A DNA stretch of 64,000 nt. Source: Lathyrus oleraceus (taxonomy: Eukaryota; Streptophyta; Magnoliopsida; Fabales; Fabaceae). This document shows, in pieces, positions 1-10,990 of the stretch. The stretch lies in the NCBI RefSeq assembly GCF_024323335.1, contig NC_066583.1, positions 360,164,377 to 360,228,376 of the forward strand, written 5' to 3'. The translations under genes were made by a program, and so were the position numbers. Position 1 is the first letter of the stretch. The number at the start of each line of letters is the position of its first letter. The notes under the pieces were generated by a model that worked only from the letters and a program-made list of their open reading frames with translations, had not been told where the DNA came from and did no database searches.

Positions 1-839
1 ATCCATCCGGTAAGATTGCCATCTGATATCATAGGAGGTAAGAGACATAACCCTCTGAGTCCATTTATGCGTGCTCTGAGCATCCACAAAAGGTCCACTA
101 ACTGGCAGGAGAGACGTGAACCATCTGAGCAAAAGCGGGAGACAGCATCTGATAGCTCCACCCTTACCATGCCTACTGTGAATAGCATAGTAAGTGTCAG
201 CTAATAGAGTAGGAACCGGGTTTCCCCCAAGGAAAATAATAACTGCAGCATAGTCCACAAAGTTGGGCATACTCGGGAACAAGACAATCCCATAGATCAT
301 GAGGGCCAACTGGCCTGAAAGGCTTCCCAATTCCCCTTCTCTGCTTCTTCTCTAGCTACCTTCAACAGAAACTTCAAAGGCAACCCTACAACATCCCCAC
401 TGGGCTTCCAATTATCCCTGACTTCTTTGATACCCAGTTGGAGAGCTCTGGCAACAACTCTGAAATCAACCTCCTTGGGCACGTCCAAGAAAGGAACCTG
501 ATACCGGACCAGGACACTCAGCAGAATGGAGTACTCCTCAAGAGTAGGCGCCAACTGATAATCTTGAAAGGTGAAACAATGAAGCTCTGGGTCATAGAAC
601 TGAAGCAGAGTCTGCAACGGCACCGGATCGACTACCATCTTCAACAGGGTCAGAATATCTCCATACTGGTCAACAAACCCCTTCTGGTTACCACTGGTTA
701 TACGGTTGCTCAACTCAATCAGAGGCGTCAAAGGCTCACGGTGAAAGCTGTAGGAACAAGTCTTCCATTTTGGCTCGGGGACCGTTACCGTCTCTATCAG
801 TGAATAGACTTTGGAATGTACCTGAGAAATGATATGCAT
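1..839 (-). pseudogene. Ogre ORF1-like protein (resembles DUF7745 / plant mobile domain), frameshifted, partial
   Basis: The minus-strand frame opens at ATG 839 (MHIISQVHSK) and reads 180 codons to a TGA at 297-299. The next frame stays open from about 305 to position 1. Read there it gives ALMIYGIVLFPS, later YAIHSRHGKGGA, then LLLRWFTSLLP and TSYDIRWQSYRMD. A one-base frameshift near 300-305 therefore splits one protein in two. The phrases DPELHCFTFQDYQLAPTLEEY and the RHGKGGAIRCCLPLLLRWF block are typical of proteins annotated in legumes as DUF7745 or plant-mobile-domain-like. I recall this from memory and have not searched it. The position between primer site and gag fits the extra ORF1 known in Ogre elements, whose function is unknown. 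The 3' part lies outside the window. Confidence 0.68.
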
Positions 840-1584
840 GCAGAGATTAGCTTTTCTTTTTCTTTTTTTTTTTGCTTTTTCAATTCTTTTTTTTATTGCT
901 TATTTTTTTTTGAAAATAAACATGCTATGATGCAAATGATGCAGACAAGACTGGCTGGCTGCGCATCTCAGAACACAGGATCGAAGCTTCGGTTTAGGCT
1001 CGGAACCACAATTCATCTGAAACCCAAAGTCAACTGAGAAACTGTCATCTGAACCCATAGTCACCAACAGGACCACAAGTCACCAACGGTACCTGTAATA
1101 ATGATCATTCCCTCCCCACTCACGGGTGTCGTCTAGGCCAGGGTAAGGTCGAGAGAAACACAGCATAAATAACCTTTCGCAGAATATCATCATATACACA
1201 CCCGAAGTATGCAACGATAATATCCCACCAGGGTCTGAACTGCTCGTGATATCAATGTTCCGCTAAGTGGCGCGATACCACCCGCTTCCCATGAATCACT
1301 CTATTCCTAAGTATCCTAGATTTCACTCATGGCCTGGGTATTGGGCCTTTTACCTCGAGTGACTCCCACCCCAACAGAGAGAAACAGACAACCAGCCAGC
1401 CAGATGAACAATGAATATGAATGAATGCAAACATAAATGCAAACATAAATGCAAACAATAAATGCAAACAATAAATAATGAATGCAATAAATAAAACAGC
1501 AAAAGCAACCAAATCCTAACCTAGAGAGCCCTAGGAGAGACTCGCTTAGGGAAGATGGACCAGCAAGAGGTCAACTTCTCTTTA
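840..1584 (-). other. Ogre-A leader (5' UTR) with short A-rich tandem repeats
   Basis: This untranslated stretch lies between the primer site and ORF1 on the minus strand. Around 1410-1500 a unit of about 12-13 bases built on ATAAATGCAAACA is repeated several times and decays into ATAAATAATG. A pyrimidine/purine-biased run occupies 853-912. No open frame with recognisable content was seen. Confidence 0.6.
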
Positions 1585-1603
1585 GTCCCCAGCAGAGTCG
1601 CCA
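1585..1603 (-). promoter_or_regulatory. Primer-binding site of Ogre-A (tRNA-Arg type)
   Basis: The minus strand reads TGGCGACTCTGCTGGGGAC, two bases inside the LTR end. The same 19 bases occur at the same place in Ogre-B (13068-13086) and Ogre-D (53655-53673). Ogre elements are known to use a tRNA-Arg primer. The match to the tRNA 3' end was not computed here. Confidence 0.85.
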
Positions 1604-2100
1604 GCTGTCGCGTTACGCGAAAAACCAGCGGGAAAACAGAACAACAGAGCCGCCACCGTGCGTTATTTATCCCAAAAGAGGGAAAGGAAACGCTCGAAGA
1701 AAACCTGGAAAAGACATAGTCTTGCGACCAAAGAGAATGGGATCGGGAGTCGGTTATGCGAAGGGAAGGTATTAGCACCCCTACGCTTCCGTCGTACTCG
1801 ACGGGATCCACGTACAAAAGGAAGGAAAATGGTTGCTAAAACACTGCTCAAACACACATCAAACACTGGCTGAAAGAGACACAAGAAAACAAAGAAACTA
1901 ACTCGGCAGGATATCGCATCCTGGGCCTACGTAGTCTGTCAGGCACAAACATCAGAGTCGACGTAGTTCGGACTGGGAAAAACACATGCTCGCTAGGATG
2001 TCGCATCCCATGCATACGTATCTTCTTGGACTAAGAAGAATCAGAGCATTCGTAACTCGGCTCACGCACGCCAAACTGAACCACGCAGGAAATCGACTGC

Positions 2101-2250
2101 CAATCGCTGGACTTACGTCAAACTCCACACAAAAACAGGCAAACATGGAATCCGAAGGCCAATCGCTGGTCTTACATCAGACTCCAACAAAGAAACTGGA
2201 AACCGAATGCCAATCGCTGGACTTACATCGGACTCCAACCAGAAAGGGAG
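2101..2250. repeat. Three short tandem units inside the Ogre-A LTR
   Basis: The core CAATCGCTGG-CTTAC recurs at 2101, 2160 and 2211, spaced 59 and 51 bases. The related Ogre-F LTR has the same array (56272, 56341, 56400) spaced 69 and 59 bases, so the array is old in the family but its unit length drifts. Confidence 0.7.
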
Positions 2251-4603
2251 AAACAACTCACACAAACAAAACAAAAGGGCGCCCAGAGAGATCAGCTCAT
2301 CTCCTGCCTACGTACCTCATCTGGTATGAGGATCAGGGCGACGTAGTTCCCCTACGCAGGGACACAGGACTAGCCTAACCAGATAACAGAGGGAGACACA
2401 ACTAGGGAGACTACGACTCGAGCCTAGATGTTATCATGCATATCATCCCTAAGTTAAGGTTGATATCTAACTTGCACAGGGAGCAAGCTAACCTAAACAT
2501 GACTTGCACAGGAAGCAAGCCAAACTAACCCTAACTTGCACAGGAAGCAAGCTAAACTAAAAAAAAAGCACAAACACACAAGCACAAATAGCACACACTA
2601 TATGCAATCAATTGGCTCAATCAAGGTTAGGTTTTAGTCGAGGGGTCATATCAACCTCGACAAACAAACCACTGTAACAGGGTAATGTTAGCTCTTAACC
2701 CTAACATTGAGAGTTAGGGTGAAGCAGATGAAATAGGAAGTGAGGGGTGTGCCTCACAGCTCTTATCCCTGGCCTGGGAGAGCTTCAGACAATGAAGTGT
2801 GGGTCCAGAAAGTGGGAACCCTTCTACACTTATGACTGACACAATGTACAATGATCTTGGGTTAGTATCTGCAATGCATCAACACAGTGGTGTGAGCAAA
2901 GCAGATGACACACAGAATAGCAGGGGATGGATTGCACATCCCTTGTATCTTCCAATGCCTCTTCACTTAGGAGGTCTTTGAATATGTACAAGGACAAAAG
3001 TAAACAAACACAAACATTGCCTCTTAAGGAGGACTTCAGACAGGTGCCTGACCAAATAACAGGCCAGGTCTTCCAGACTACATGAAGAAGAGATGTTATA
3101 CCTCAGTGCTTAAGCTATCAAGCAAAGAAAAAGCAAGTTCACAAGGGAACTATAGCAACTAAAGTACCTGAAATCAATCCAACATAATCAGTATACCAGA
3201 CAAACAAAAGTCAAACAGAAAATTACAAGTCCACAGCACAAACAGATAACAAGCATTAATGCACATAGGTGCAAGCCACAAGGCCTAAGCATAAGTCTCA
3301 ATGCCTACAAAACAAATTCAAAGTTAGTCATAAACAAGCAATAAACCAACTCCAATTGAGTGAACATCATTAAGTATAAGCAATTGTGTTCTTTTGACCT
3401 GAAACAAAGCTCAAACATTAAGCACTAACCACTAGTACAAGACTAGGGTCAAAATGGGAGCAATAAACCAAAACAGAACATGAAACTTATCAAAAATCAA
3501 TATCAATCAAATAAGAAACAAATACAAGTGGTCTCACATTCATATCATCAACCAATATCATTTCATGAGGCAAAGAGTACAAAGCATGCAATTTAGAACC
3601 TCATAGGACCAAACAGAAAGATTCAATTCAAATCAACTCACAAACATTTCAATAAATCCCCAAACAATTCATAGTCAAACAGAACACATCAAAGGATCAT
3701 CATACTAAATTTCAAGCCATTTGGACAAAGGGAAGCAAGTCAATTAAAATCCATAAGTCAAAGCATGGCAAAACAAGCTCATACAAGGCACCAAATCATG
3801 CATCAACTTCAAGCAAGCATAAAACAGAATTGGCATAAGATAAATGAACCAAACCAAAGCCATGACACACTTCAAGATGTCTAGAACACACATGAAAAAT
3901 TTCAAGTCCATCCAATAAACAACAAGAATTTCACAAATCATATGAAATCATGACTCACAAAAGGTTCATAATTGGTCAAACAGGGGAGAAATTCTCAAAC
4001 AAATAGGAAATGCATTCAAAATTTCCAGGAAACTTCACAAGCAACCTGAACATTCATAAGTATCATCATGCAAAAATCCAGATCAATCCAAGTTCAATAG
4101 GCATGGCAAAGAAATTCCACAAGTTGGACAAGAAATGGTGTGACACAAATTGTCACACCTCCAATGATCATATCATATCTCACAAACCAGGAATGCAAAA
4201 ATCACAAACTATATACCAAAATGCTCCTAAAGGTGTCTCGTTTACACATATGAAATTTCAAGAATTTTGGATTAAGCATTATCATTTCATGATCAAAATG
4301 GTAAGCAAGGTGCAACAAATGACATGTATGAGCAAACCCTAGCCAAAACTGAAATCCACACGTGCACAATTTTCATAAAAATCATCAAAAAATAATTGAC
4401 ATGGCAAGGATCATCATGGAAAAAACCTCATGTTAATTGGACAAATATTCAAGAAGTTATGAATTTTGGAATGTAAAGAAAAAAATAAAAATCATGAAAC
4501 AAGTGATATGAACATGTGAAGTATATGGTGGGAAAATGCCAAAGCCAAGATGAGAAACCGCTGGCGCCAGGACTCGAACCGCGTTCGAATTCAAATAGGG
4601 CGC

Positions 4604-4636
4604 CACTTAAGTGAAACGCCGCGTTTCACTTAAGTG
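4604..4636. repeat. Perfect 16-bp inverted repeat with one-base spacer in the Ogre-A LTR
   Basis: The left arm CACTTAAGTGAAACGC (4604-4619) and right arm GCGTTTCACTTAAGTG (4621-4636) are exact reverse complements around a single C at 4620. Each arm also contains the 10-base palindrome CACTTAAGTG. It would form a strong hairpin in RNA or single-stranded DNA. Confidence 0.9.
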
Positions 4637-6441
4637 CGTGGCGTGATCTGATTGGTGCATGGCTCACAAACAGAGAAAAATCATGCAAACACACGGCCAG
4701 TGGATCAAACACGAGTTCTGGGCAAGGAAATTAGGGTTCATCATCACATTCATGCGTTCTTCATCCAATTTCCAGGCTATGAACATTTTGTCACCAAAAT
4801 CAACAAACAGCATACCATTGTGTTCATCTTCTAATGCACATCAATAATCTAACATTGGTTTAACTTAATTCATGCTAACAAATCCGGATCGAGCGAAATA
4901 AGTTTCACACATCACAATTAAAATCAACATAACTTTCTTAATACTCAATGAAAATCCACGATTCAAAGTGCAGCACAATCAGCATGGCAAGATCTATGAT
5001 AAGCATATCAACATTTCAACATTTGCAAGATTCGAATTCCAACCTGATTTGAAGAGCAGAAATGGATTTGAGGTTTCTAGGACTTGTAAGGCTGAAACAG
5101 CAACTCTTTGATGCTCAAGTTGATGAAAGGATGATGGATCGTGGCTCAAAGCTGCTTGATGTAGCTCAAAAATGCAACTACCATTGATGGAGCTTGATGT
5201 AACAGTCCACGATTTTGCTCAACAGTGGCGATTTCTTGCTTCAATTCAACTTCAATAGGCTTGTGTATGTTGGAACAACAAAGATCAATGCCAGTTTATT
5301 GAAGATTTTGCAGAAAAAATGAAGAGAAAAAGTTGAGAGAATTTGCAATTAGATCTAGATCTGAGTAGAAATGAAATGCTAATGTGTTTTCTGTTTTGAT
5401 TATGCATATATACCATCTGTTAATGATCTTTGCTAATCAACATTTAAGCCAAACCAAAAAGATTAATGAATGCAAGTGTTATGGCCAATTGGGAATTCAC
5501 CCTCATGTGCATGGAGTGCATGCTACAGTACACGCAATTGGGCCTAAATCCACTTAAAACTCTGTTTGTAATCCAATGGAAGTGTTGCCAAGTGTAAACA
5601 ATGCATTATTTTAAGATTTGAAAATTTCATCCAAAAAGTCAAGTGAAAAATCAAATAATTTTGTGAAGAGAATGAATGACTTGTAATGCATGATTTGAAT
5701 AGTGCATGTTAAAAGGAGAATGTAGCAAAAAACCCCACTCCATTTGGCCTAATGGTGTGAAAGTTATCCAAGTTTGAAGTTCAAAATCCATTGACAATGA
5801 TTTGATCTTATTTTGCCAACCACACATGCGAAATGGATGTTCTTGGACTTTTTGGAAATTTGAGAGCAAGATCTTCAACTTTCATGTTGGACAAAATTTC
5901 ATTTGAAGCTTTCTTGATGATGTAAACTTGAGGAGAAAACCTTTCTATTTTTGGCAATTTCCAATTACAGGTCACTTACTATTTTTGGAAACTTTTCACC
6001 TGACCTCAAATTCTTCAATGTTGATCTTTGTAATGTCAAATGAGACTTGTATGGACATGAATGAGGCCTCTCTAACCATCTCCCACCTTCAAATCCATGA
6101 TTTCATGCACAGTTGACTAGAGTTGACTTTCTAGGGTTTCAGATGAAATTCAGCTTGACTGTTGAGCTTTTTTCATTCAATCCTTGGCCAAACCACTTCA
6201 AAATGATCCCTAGGTCACATGAACTTGTTGAACCAACCCTAGGGCTTTGCTTCAATAGAAATTGCACATGCTTGCTTGCTTGACTGGATCTCCTGACCAG
6301 TCTTGACCTAATCTTGTCTGATGACTTGCACTAGGCAAATGGACAATGCAATGCTATGCAGTGGACAATGTAATATTAATGACCTAAAATGAAAATGTAT
6401 GTACAAAATGGTAGGTGCAAATTTGAGGTGCTACAATTACC

Positions 6442-7270
6442 ATGACATCAAACACATCTAACAACATTTTACGATCAATCCTTGATAAGGAAAAATTATT
6501 TGAGACAAATTTTCTGGATTAGCACCGAAATCTGAGGATTATCCTCAAGCATGATAAAAAAGATGTATATCTTGGAGAAACCTATTTCTGAAGAGGAACC
6601 TCCTAGTTCTGCACCTAAGGCAGAAATAGATGCTTATAAGAATCATGTCGATGATGCCAATTAAGTTGTTTGTCTCATACTAGCTACCATGAACTCAGAG
6701 TTGCAAAAGCAACATGAGAACATGGCAGCATTCAATATGATCAGACACTTGAAGATGCTCTATCAAGAGTAGGCAAGGCATGAAAGGTTTGAAGTTTCAA
6801 AAGCCCTTTTTCAAGGCAAGTTAGCTGAGGGAGCCCCTGTAGGTCCCCATATGCTCAAGATGATTGAGTATGTGGAGAACCTTGAGAGGTTGGGTTTTCC
6901 CATCGGAAAGGAACTTACGACTGATTTGATCTTGCAATCGTTACCAAAGAGCTTCAATCAGTTTTTCCTTAATTTCAACATGAATGATATGGACAAAACT
7001 CTTCCTGAACTGCTAGGCATGTTAAGAACTGCTGAGTAGAATTTAAAGTCAAAAGGGAAGTCCATTCTGATGATCGGAAATGTAAAAAAACAAAACAAAA
7101 GGCCCACCAAGCAGGATGGTAAAGGGAAAGGCAAGGAAGTTGCCAAACCCAAACCCACTGCTCCTGCTTTGAAGCCTAGTGGAGGCAAAGCAAAGGATGA
7201 GACATGCTTCCATTGCGGTAAGACCAGACACTGGAAGAGAAACTACCCAAAGTACCTGGAAGATAAGAAG
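6442..7270 (+). pseudogene. copia gag with zinc knuckle, broken
   Basis: The frame opens at ATG 6442 (MTSNTSNNILRSILDKEKL) and meets TAG at 6520-6522 at a site that usually carries Trp (NFLD-stop-HRNLRIILKH). Further stops follow, including one just before NLKSKGKSILM near 7037. The stretch LTTDLILQSLPKSFNQFFLN and NMNDMDKTLPELLGMLRTAE (6915-7039) is typical of copia gag. A CCHC zinc knuckle starts near 7205 as CFHCGKTRHWKRNY; the fourth ligand, normally Cys, is Tyr here. Gag forms the particle in which reverse transcription takes place; this copy cannot make a full-length protein. Confidence 0.82.
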
Positions 7271-8647
7271 AATGAAGTAGAGACTTCAACTTCAAGTATT
7301 TTTGTTATTGAAATTAATATATCTACTTCTTCATCATGGTTATTAGATACTGGATGCGGTTCTCACATTTGTACCAATGTGCAGGGGCTAAAAAAGAGTA
7401 GAGATTTAGAAAAAGGTGAAGTTGACCTACAAGTTGGAAATGGAGAAAAGGTTGCTGCTTTAGCCGTAGGAACTTACGTATTAACTTTACCTAGTGGTTT
7501 AATAATTCAGTTAGAGAACTGCTATTATGTACATGCAATTAGCAGGAATATTATTTCCATTTCTTGTTTGGATAAGTTTGGTTTTTCATTCATAATAAAG
7601 AACAATTATTGCTCCATTTATTTGAATGATATATTATATGCTACTGCACAAATGAACAATGGACTAGATGTCCCTTATCTTGAAATGCCTATTTATAAAA
7701 TTAATACTAAAAGGATGAAACCTAATGAGTTAAATCCAACTTACCTTTGGAATTGTCGATTAGGCCACATAAATGAGAAACACATTTCCAAACTCCATAA
7801 AGATGGACTCTTGGACTCTTTTGATTATGAATCATATAAGACATGTAAATATTTTTTAATTGGAAAGATGACAAAGTCTCCATTCACAGGAAAAGGTGAA
7901 AGAGCTATTGATCTTTTGGCCCTCATTCATACTGATGTATGTGGACCACTGAACATACCAGCCATATGAGGTTTTCCGTACTTCATCACATTTATTGATG
8001 ATTTCAGCATATATGGTTATGTGTATTTAATGAAACACAAATCAGAGTACTTTCAAAAGTTCAAGGAATTCAAGAATGAAGTATAAAACCAACTAGGTAA
8101 GAATATTAAAACTCTTCAATCAGATCGAGGTGGTGAATATTTAAGCCTAGAGTTTGATAGCCATCTGAAAGAGTGTGGGATTCTATCCCAACTTACTCCT
8201 CCTGGAACACCCCAATGGAACGATGTATCTGAGAGAAGAAATCAAACTTTGTTAAACATGGCCCGATCCATGATGAGTCACGCCGATCTTCCAAACTCCT
8301 TTTGAGGGCATGCACTATTGACAGTAGCTTACACACTTAACCGTGTTCCATCCAAAAAGGTTGAGAAGACACCATATGAGTGGAGTGGTAAGAAACCACA
8401 TATGTCTTGCATGAAAATTTGGGGTTGTGAAGTTTATGTGAAACGACAAATTTCAACTAAGCTTGAGCCCAAATCTGAGAAATGCTTATTTGTGGGGTAT
8501 CCTAAAGAAACAAGAAGGTATTACTTCTACAATCCTTTTGAGGGAAAAATGTTTATTGCTCGAACTAGAGTCTTCCTAGAAACGGATTTTATTTCCAAAG
8601 GAATTAGTGGGAGGAAAGTAGAGCTTGAAGAAACTCAAGAATCATAA
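7271..8647 (+). pseudogene. copia protease and integrase, broken
   Basis: This continues the gag frame. The aspartic protease site is LLDTGCGSHI near 7340-7370. The GAG-pre-integrase zinc region starts YLWNCRLGHINEKHISKLH near 7740; its second cysteine is lost (TCKYF where a CxxC is expected). The integrase catalytic residues are visible as HTDVCGPL (about 7928), SDRGGEY (about 8122) and the Glu in VSERRNQTLL (about 8228). Stops interrupt it at 7967-7969, near 8084 and near 8303. The tail KCLFVGYPKETRRYYFYNP is the usual copia integrase end. The protein would cut the precursor and insert the cDNA; this copy is inactive. Confidence 0.85.
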
Positions 8648-8662
8648 AGAATTGATACACCA

Positions 8663-10345
8663 TTGGAGGAATTAGAGCAGGAAACACAAGTAGTTGTGGA
8701 AGAGCAACCTGCTCAAGTAGAACAAGACTTGCGTAGGTCAAGCAGGATATGTCACCTACCTGAGAGATATGGATATCTTATAATTGATCAAGATGATGTA
8801 TTACTCATGGATCAAAATGAGTCTGTGACCTACCAAGAGGATATAACTGGTCCAGAGTAATAGAAGTGGCTAGAAGCCATGAAATCTGAAATGGGTTCCA
8901 TGTACATAATCCAGGTTTGAACCTTGGTAGAGCCTCCTATAGGAGTTAACCCTATAGGATGCAAGTGGGTCTTCAAAAAGAAGACTGACATGGATGGTAA
9001 GGTACATACCTATAAGGCAAGACTGGTTGCAAAAGGACATAAATAAATTCATGAGGTTGGCTATGGTGAAACCTTTTCACCAGTTGCAATGCTTAAATCT
9101 GTTCGGATTTTACTTGCTATCGTTGCATATCATGATTATGAAATATGGAAGATGGATGTCAAAACTAATTTCCTTAATGGGAATCTTCTTAAGGATGTGT
9201 ACATGACACAACCTGAAGGATTTGACATACCAAAAGAAGCCCAAAAGATATGCAAGTTACAAAGATCAATCTATGGATTGAAGCAAGCTTCCAGAAGATG
9301 GAATCTTTGTTTTGATGAAACAACAAAACTATATGGATTCATCAAGAATGAAGATGAGCCTTGTGTCTACAAGAAGGTTAGTGGGAGCATGATTGTCTTC
9401 CTGGTATTATATGTAGATGACATATTACTCATTGGAACAATGTCCCTACCCTGCAACAAGTAAAGACTTGGTTGGGGAAATGCTTTTCTATGAAGGACCT
9501 AGGTGAAGAAGCCTATCTATTAGAAATTAAGATCTATAGAGATAGATCATAAAAACTGCTTGGTCTAAGTTAGAGTACATACATAAAAAAAGTGCTGAGA
9601 CACTTTAATATGAGTGATTCCAAGAAAGGATTCATACCTGTGAAACATGGTTTGTGTCTATGAAAAACACAATCCCATAAAACTAAGGAAGAAAGGGATC
9701 GCAAGAATAAGATTCCATATGCATCTGCAATATGATCTATCATGTATGCCATGTTATGTACTCGGCCAGATGTCTCATATGCTTTAAGTGCAACAAGTAG
9801 GTACCAATCTGATCCCAATGATGCTTATTGGGTAGCTTTCAAGAATATCCTTAAGTATTTGAGAAGTACTAAGGACTCATTCTTGATATATGGAGGTAAG
9901 AAAGAGATTTCTGTAATTAGATACAATGATGCTAGCTTCCAAACAGATAATGATGACTTTAGATCACAATCTGGTTATGTGTTCTATTTAAACGGTGGCG
10001 ATGTGAGCTGGAAAAGTTCAAAGCAAGATACAGTTGTTGATTCTACAACCGAGGCCAAGTATATTGCTGCCTTAAGTGCAACAAAGGAAGTTGTTTGGAT
10101 CAAAAAGTTCATTAGTGAACTTGGCATAGTTCCTAGCATTGTGGATCCCATTGATCTCTATTCTGATAACAATGGTGCTATCGCACAAGCTAAGGAGCGT
10201 AGATCTCACCAACGATTCAAACACATATTAGGTGTTATCACCTCATTCGAGAGATAATAAATAAAGGAGATGTGAAAATATGCAGAGTACCTACACTTGA
10301 CAATATTGATGACCCACTGACAAAGCCTCTTGCGCAGTAGAAGCA
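8663..10345 (+). pseudogene. copia reverse transcriptase and RNase H, broken
   Basis: RT begins near 8868 (WLEAMKSEMGSMY) and carries KARLVAKGHK followed by a stop, then SPVAMLKSVRILLA, the QASRRWN block and the catalytic YVDD at 9410-9421. The frame breaks after 9463. The connection region is frameshifted with stops, and RNase H resumes at 9742-10257 with LCTRPDVSYALS, NDASFQTD, DSTTEAKYIA and YSDNNGAIAQAKE. The last residues, of the type DDPLTKPLAQ, lie near 10308-10340 in another frame. Order and motifs are those of copia pol. At least six disabling mutations are visible. Confidence 0.85.
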
Positions 10346-10400
10346 TGATGGCCATACTAGATCTATGGGTATTAGGGGTATGCCTGATTGGATCTAGGGC

Positions 10401-10411
10401 TAGTGGGAGAT
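10401..10411 (+). promoter_or_regulatory. Polypurine tract of the copia element
   Basis: TAGTGGGAGAT directly precedes the LTR start TGTTGGTGTAAG, the usual plus-strand primer position. Confidence 0.75.
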
Positions 10412-10990
10412 TGTTGGTGTAAGCCCTAGAGGGCAATACTTTTGGTACTTGTACTAAATTATTTATTAATAATAAAAAGGATTTTTCTTTAATATGTTTG
10501 TTTGATAAAGTCCTTAGAATAACTAGTTCGTTTAATGTATCAAGTGTGACTTGATCATGAGATCCCATTAAACATAAGGACACTATTCTTAAAGTATCCA
10601 TAGTCAATATTTATTGTGAAATGGGATAACATTAAAGCATTAAGACTATTATGTATATAAATTGATGATCATATCTCATGGATCATGGATAAGGAGTTTT
10701 CAAGTCTTAAACATAGGTATGAATATTATGAGTAATATTTATACTGGATTGACCCATTATAAGAATACTACATAGAATATTATACAAAGTGTCATAAGTT
10801 ATTCTCATGGTGATAATGGTGTATACCACCCTTCGACCTGAAACCACTATGGACCTTAGATGTAGAGTCGGGTGCTTTATGGCTGATCAAACATTGTCCG
10901 TAACTGGATGACCATAAAGACAGTTGATGGATACTCCACGAAGCATGCTGAGGGAAATGAGTGACCTAGATGGAATTTTCCCATCCTACA
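10412..10990 (+). repeat. copia 3' LTR, first part
   Basis: It starts TGTTGGTGTAAGCCCTAGAG after the polypurine tract. It breaks at 10990, where Ogre-B begins, and continues after Ogre-B at 21985. The five bases CTACA at 10986-10990 are repeated at 21985-21989. Confidence 0.85.
10986..10990. repeat. Left target-site duplication of Ogre-B (CTACA)
   Basis: CTACA sits immediately before the LTR start TGTAACACCC. The same five bases follow the other LTR end at 21985-21989. Five-base duplications are normal for Ty3/gypsy integration. Confidence 0.92.

Larger units (their letters stand above)
1..6435 (-). mobile_element. Ogre-A: 5' part of an Ogre-like Ty3/gypsy retrotransposon (LTR, primer site, ORF1), runs off the left edge
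   Basis: Read on the minus strand, the order is LTR (6435 to 1606), a primer-binding site of the Ogre type (1603 to 1585), an untranslated leader, and a coding region (839 to 1) that continues past the window edge. This is the expected 5' end of an Ogre element, a group known for very long LTRs and an extra ORF1 before gag. The right border falls five bases before the gag ATG of a Ty1/copia element, so Ogre-A inserted into that copia. A target-site duplication would be ATTAC (6436-6440) if the same five bases follow the unseen left end. The assignment to the Ogre/Tat lineage rests on the primer site and on LTR-end similarity to Ogre-B, D and F in this window. Confidence 0.82.
1606..6435 (-). 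repeat. 5' LTR of Ogre-A (about 4.8 kb)
   Basis: On the minus strand the LTR starts TGTAGCACCTCAAATTTGCA at 6435 and ends GCGACA at 1606, next to the primer site. Near its 3' end (1640-1860) it has the block shared by all Ogre LTRs here: GCCGCCACCGTGCGTTATTT, then TATTAGCACCCC, then the GGGATAAATAACGCAC type ending. Inside are about three partial copies of a 51-59-base unit starting CAATCGCTGG (2101, 2160, 2211). A roughly 35-base unit containing ACTTGCACAGG is repeated at about 2470-2560, and there is a strong palindrome at 4604-4636. Ogre-F (55855-59088) is a second, partial copy of the same LTR family. A TATA-like TATATATGC lies near 5405 on the minus strand. Confidence 0.85.
6436..10990 (+). 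mobile_element. Decayed Ty1/copia element (gag-pol, PPT and first part of its 3' LTR)
   Basis: Domains run in copia order on the plus strand: gag, zinc knuckle, protease, integrase, RT, RNase H, then a polypurine tract and LTR. Integrase before RT marks it as Ty1/copia. Many in-frame stops and frameshifts show it is dead. Its 5' LTR is not in the window because Ogre-A inserted between leader and gag. Its 3' LTR is interrupted after 10990 by Ogre-B and resumes at 21985. I do not assign a copia lineage. Confidence 0.88.

Noticed and set aside
438..803. Plus-strand ORF of 121 residues
   Set aside because: It is antisense to the ORF1-like protein, which has the recognisable motifs on the minus strand.
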